In this document: piece after piece, positions 21,443 through 23,156 of the stretch
How positions within the stretch are numbered: position 1 is the stretch's first letter
How the letters are laid out: each line of letters begins with the position of its first letter
NCBI GenBank assembly: GCA_029779995.1
Contig: JAKOZM010000042.1
Span: 1 to 23,156, forward strand
Source: Actinomycetes bacterium
GTDB taxonomy: Bacteria > Actinomycetota > Actinomycetes > S36-B12 > UBA10799
Direction: 5' to 3'
Length of the DNA: 23,156 nucleotides
The notes under the pieces: model-generated
What the model saw: only the letters and a program-made list of their open reading frames with translations
The model's database searches: none
Told to the model about the DNA's origin: nothing
Program-made: the position numbers and the translations under genes

Positions 21443-23156
21443 TCAGGCGTTGGCCAGTTCCTCCCGGCGGGCGATCGCAAGTTCTCTCACCGCAGCGATG
21501 TCCTCGTCGGTGAACACACCACGGACTCCCGAGATGGTGGCCAGTTCCATCCCGTGTTTCAGGCCCAGCTTGTAGATCTCCTTGACCTTGGGCCATTCGA
21601 TGTTGCGCCCGATGGTGAACGTCTCATACCGACCCTCCAGCGCCAGCACGATCGTCTCTGCCAAACACGCGTAGGCGACGGCGGGCGGCAGGCCGATGTC
21701 ACCGAGGTGGATGTGTTCCCCGGGCAACTTGATCTCACCCGATTCCACGACCAGGACATCCGGGCGTTTGGCCACGTCCTCCGCGGAGAGATCCAGCGGC
21801 CGGGCGACATCGGTGATCACCGCACCGGGCTTGACCTGCATGATGTCGAGCACCCGTTTGCCCGCACCCGAGGTGGCTGTGACGATGGCGTCCATGTCGG
21901 GCAGGGCCTCATCCGGGGTGGCGGCCACGAAGATCTTGGCGCGAGGATTCTGGCTCTCGATGTCGGCTTTCAGCGCCAGCAGTTTCGCCGCCTCGGGGCT
22001 GACCATCCACAGCTCGTCGGTGGCCATCGCCAGCAGCCTGGCACACACCGAACCGATGGCGCCGGTCGCGCCCACAACCATGGACTTGCCGCGCAGCCGA
22101 CCCTGCTCATCGACCTCGGCCAGCCCGAGGCGGGCGATCGCGTCGTGCAGCGCCCATAGCGCGCCAGATGCTGAATAGGAGTTGCCGGTCGTGATCGGCA
22201 GCGGCGCCCGCTTGGCGACCGTCACACCGGCATCACCGACGACCTTCGTGAAGGCACCGAGGCCCATGATCTGGGCACCCAGCTTCTTGGCCATGTCGGC
22301 GGCCTGGAGCAAACGCGAGTAGGTGAACTCGGGGTCGTGCGCGAGCAGTTGTTTGGGCGTGCCGCCAACCGAGATCAGCCAACCCTCAGCCTCGTCGCCG
22401 GTCGGCGAGACGATGCCGGTGACATGGCTGTACTTGAAGGCCGGCGCGTAGGCGACCGCCTTCTCCACCCCGTCCATGAGTATCTGCGGCGCGACCTTCG
22501 AGATCGTGTTCAATGGCTCCACATTGCGCAGGTACTCCTGGCTCAGCGGGTGGATCACGAACGCGAACCGGCTGCGGCGCTTATAGCCGCCGGGGTACAA
22601 CTGGCGAGGCTGCAGCTCCGCCGACGTGATCATGTCCAGCAGATCATCATCGGTCAGTCGCGCCTCTTCTGCGCCGGTCGCGGCGAGCATGAGGCCCTCC
22701 AGCACCGCGGAGTTGATGGTCACAGCGTCGAACGGCTGCGGGGTGTCGTCGAGGACCAGGTCCACGCCACGTACGTGCAACTCCTCCAGGCGATCCTCGG
22801 ACACCGAGGAGGTGATCAAGGTCTTGCCCGCGAGTTCCTGCAAGTCGAACATCATCAACTCGTCGTAGGTGGCCACGAGCACGTCGGAGTCGCTGACGGC
22901 CTTCTTCAGCATGCTCTGGTTGAAGCGGCGACCGGGCGCGGTGACGGGGGCGGCAATCGGGTCCGGCACCTTGTCCAGCACCCACTTGCTGACCCCGACG
23001 AAGCGGTCCAGACCCTCGAAGTCCAGCATCGACGGCAGCCCATACGTGAGGATCGCGTCGGCGAACCGGATGTTGTCCGTGTACTCCTTGAGCACCCGCG
23101 CGGTGCGGCGATGATTGGATCCACCGAGCACCACGGTACGGGCGTTCAGGAAGATG
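21443..23156 (-). CDS. Two-part protein with a C-terminal acyl-ACP-reductase-like domain (5' end outside window)
   Basis: About 571 residues are visible and the frame runs off the window edge. From about residue 200 (RFAFVIHPLSQEY) the order of motifs follows cyanobacterial long-chain acyl-ACP reductase (AAR): GLGAFTKVVGDAGV, TTGNSYSASGAL, a Rossmann NADPH loop VVGATGAIGSVC, and YACLAETIVLALEG then TIGRNIEWPK. In cyanobacterial AAR the Cys of the FACFAEAILLEFEG segment forms the acyl-enzyme; the same Cys is kept here (codon 21665-21667). The N-terminal 200 residues (VVLGGSNHRRTARVL; SDVLVATYDELMMFDLQEL) form an additional domain I cannot name. AAR makes fatty aldehyde from acyl-ACP; whether this relative does so, or reduces another thioester, is unknown. 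It precedes the EAL gene by 98 bases on the same strand. Confidence 0.75.
   Translation of the reverse strand, partial: IFLNARTVVLGGSNHRRTARVLKEYTDNIRFADAILTYGLPSMLDFEGLDRFVGVSKWVLDKVPDPIAAPVTAPGRRFNQSMLKKAVSDSDVLVATYDELMMFDLQELAGKTLITSSVSEDRLEELHVRGVDLVLDDTPQPFDAVTINSAVLEGLMLAATGAEEARLTDDDLLDMITSAELQPRQLYPGGYKRRSRFAFVIHPLSQEYLRNVEPLNTISKVAPQILMDGVEKAVAYAPAFKYSHVTGIVSPTGDEAEGWLISVGGTPKQLLAHDPEFTYSRLLQAADMAKKLGAQIMGLGAFTKVVGDAGVTVAKRAPLPITTGNSYSASGALWALHDAIARLGLAEVDEQGRLRGKSMVVGATGAIGSVCARLLAMATDELWMVSPEAAKLLALKADIESQNPRAKIFVAATPDEALPDMDAIVTATSGAGKRVLDIMQVKPGAVITDVARPLDLSAEDVAKRPDVLVVESGEIKLPGEHIHLGDIGLPPAVAYACLAETIVLALEGRYETFTIGRNIEWPKVKEIYKLGLKHGMELATISGVRGVFTDEDIAAVRELAIARREELANA

Noticed and set aside
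21345..21596. N-terminal extension of the EAL-protein frame
   Set aside because: It would overlap the end of the upstream reductase-like gene and encodes Gly/Arg/Pro/Cys-rich sequence without homology. GTG 21344 is the better start.

Overview
The window is GC-rich DNA of an actinobacterial type (Actinomycetota). Evidence for this is strong G/C third-position use, many GTG starts, several genes with a -10 hexamer placed to give leaderless mRNA, a DUF222/HNH (13E12-type) protein, and a MazE-like DUF3018 antitoxin. No 16S rRNA or other genus-level marker is present, so I do not go below phylum.

Left part (1 to about 12,240) is a gene graveyard with a few working genes. It holds the end of a secreted protein (1-312), a broken MntA-type nucleotidyltransferase (346-628), an ABC1/UbiB-family kinase-like protein (674-2287, probably really starting at 2373 with a frameshift), an Orn/Lys/Arg decarboxylase-like PLP enzyme (2720-4153), a shattered GGDEF gene (about 4238-4761), a DUF222-HNH endonuclease (4936-6147), a scrap of a NarL/LuxR response regulator (6616-6699), an intact MazE-like antitoxin whose MazF-like toxin is dead (6732-7256), and a large unknown protein (7719-9344, probably from 7612 with a frameshift). 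Broken small reading frames follow (9785-10527). The part ends with a relic integrative element: an imperfect copy of the tRNA-Thr 3' half (10645-10689), an intact MntA-HepT toxin-antitoxin pair (10987-11813), a frameshifted tyrosine recombinase C-terminus (about 11820-12081) and the intact tRNA-Thr(CGT) gene (12163-12236, minus).

Right part (12,372 to 23,156) is intact. It holds a secreted HEXXH metalloprotease-like protein with PPC and Ig-like modules (12372-14393), an alpha/beta hydrolase translationally coupled to a small membrane protein (14517-15856, minus), a TAP-family lipoprotein peptidase (15982-17493, minus), a divergent patatin-like lipase (17576-18469), a perfect hairpin between convergent genes (18481-18523), a PAS4-GGDEF-EAL protein with a degenerate cyclase site (18543-21344, minus), and the end of a two-part protein whose C-terminal half resembles cyanobacterial acyl-ACP reductase, including the catalytic-Cys neighbourhood (21443-23156, minus, cut by the window edge).

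The best leads are the tRNA-Thr relic island whose only intact cargo is MntA-HepT, with a second broken mntA about 10 kb away; the intact antitoxin next to a toxin with a stop and a frameshift; the recurrent TANNNT-N6-start signature of leaderless genes; and the fused acyl-ACP-reductase-like protein. I did not find a CRISPR array, rRNA, complete insertion sequence or clear biosynthetic cluster. Several single-base lesions could be assembly errors; reads would be needed to tell.
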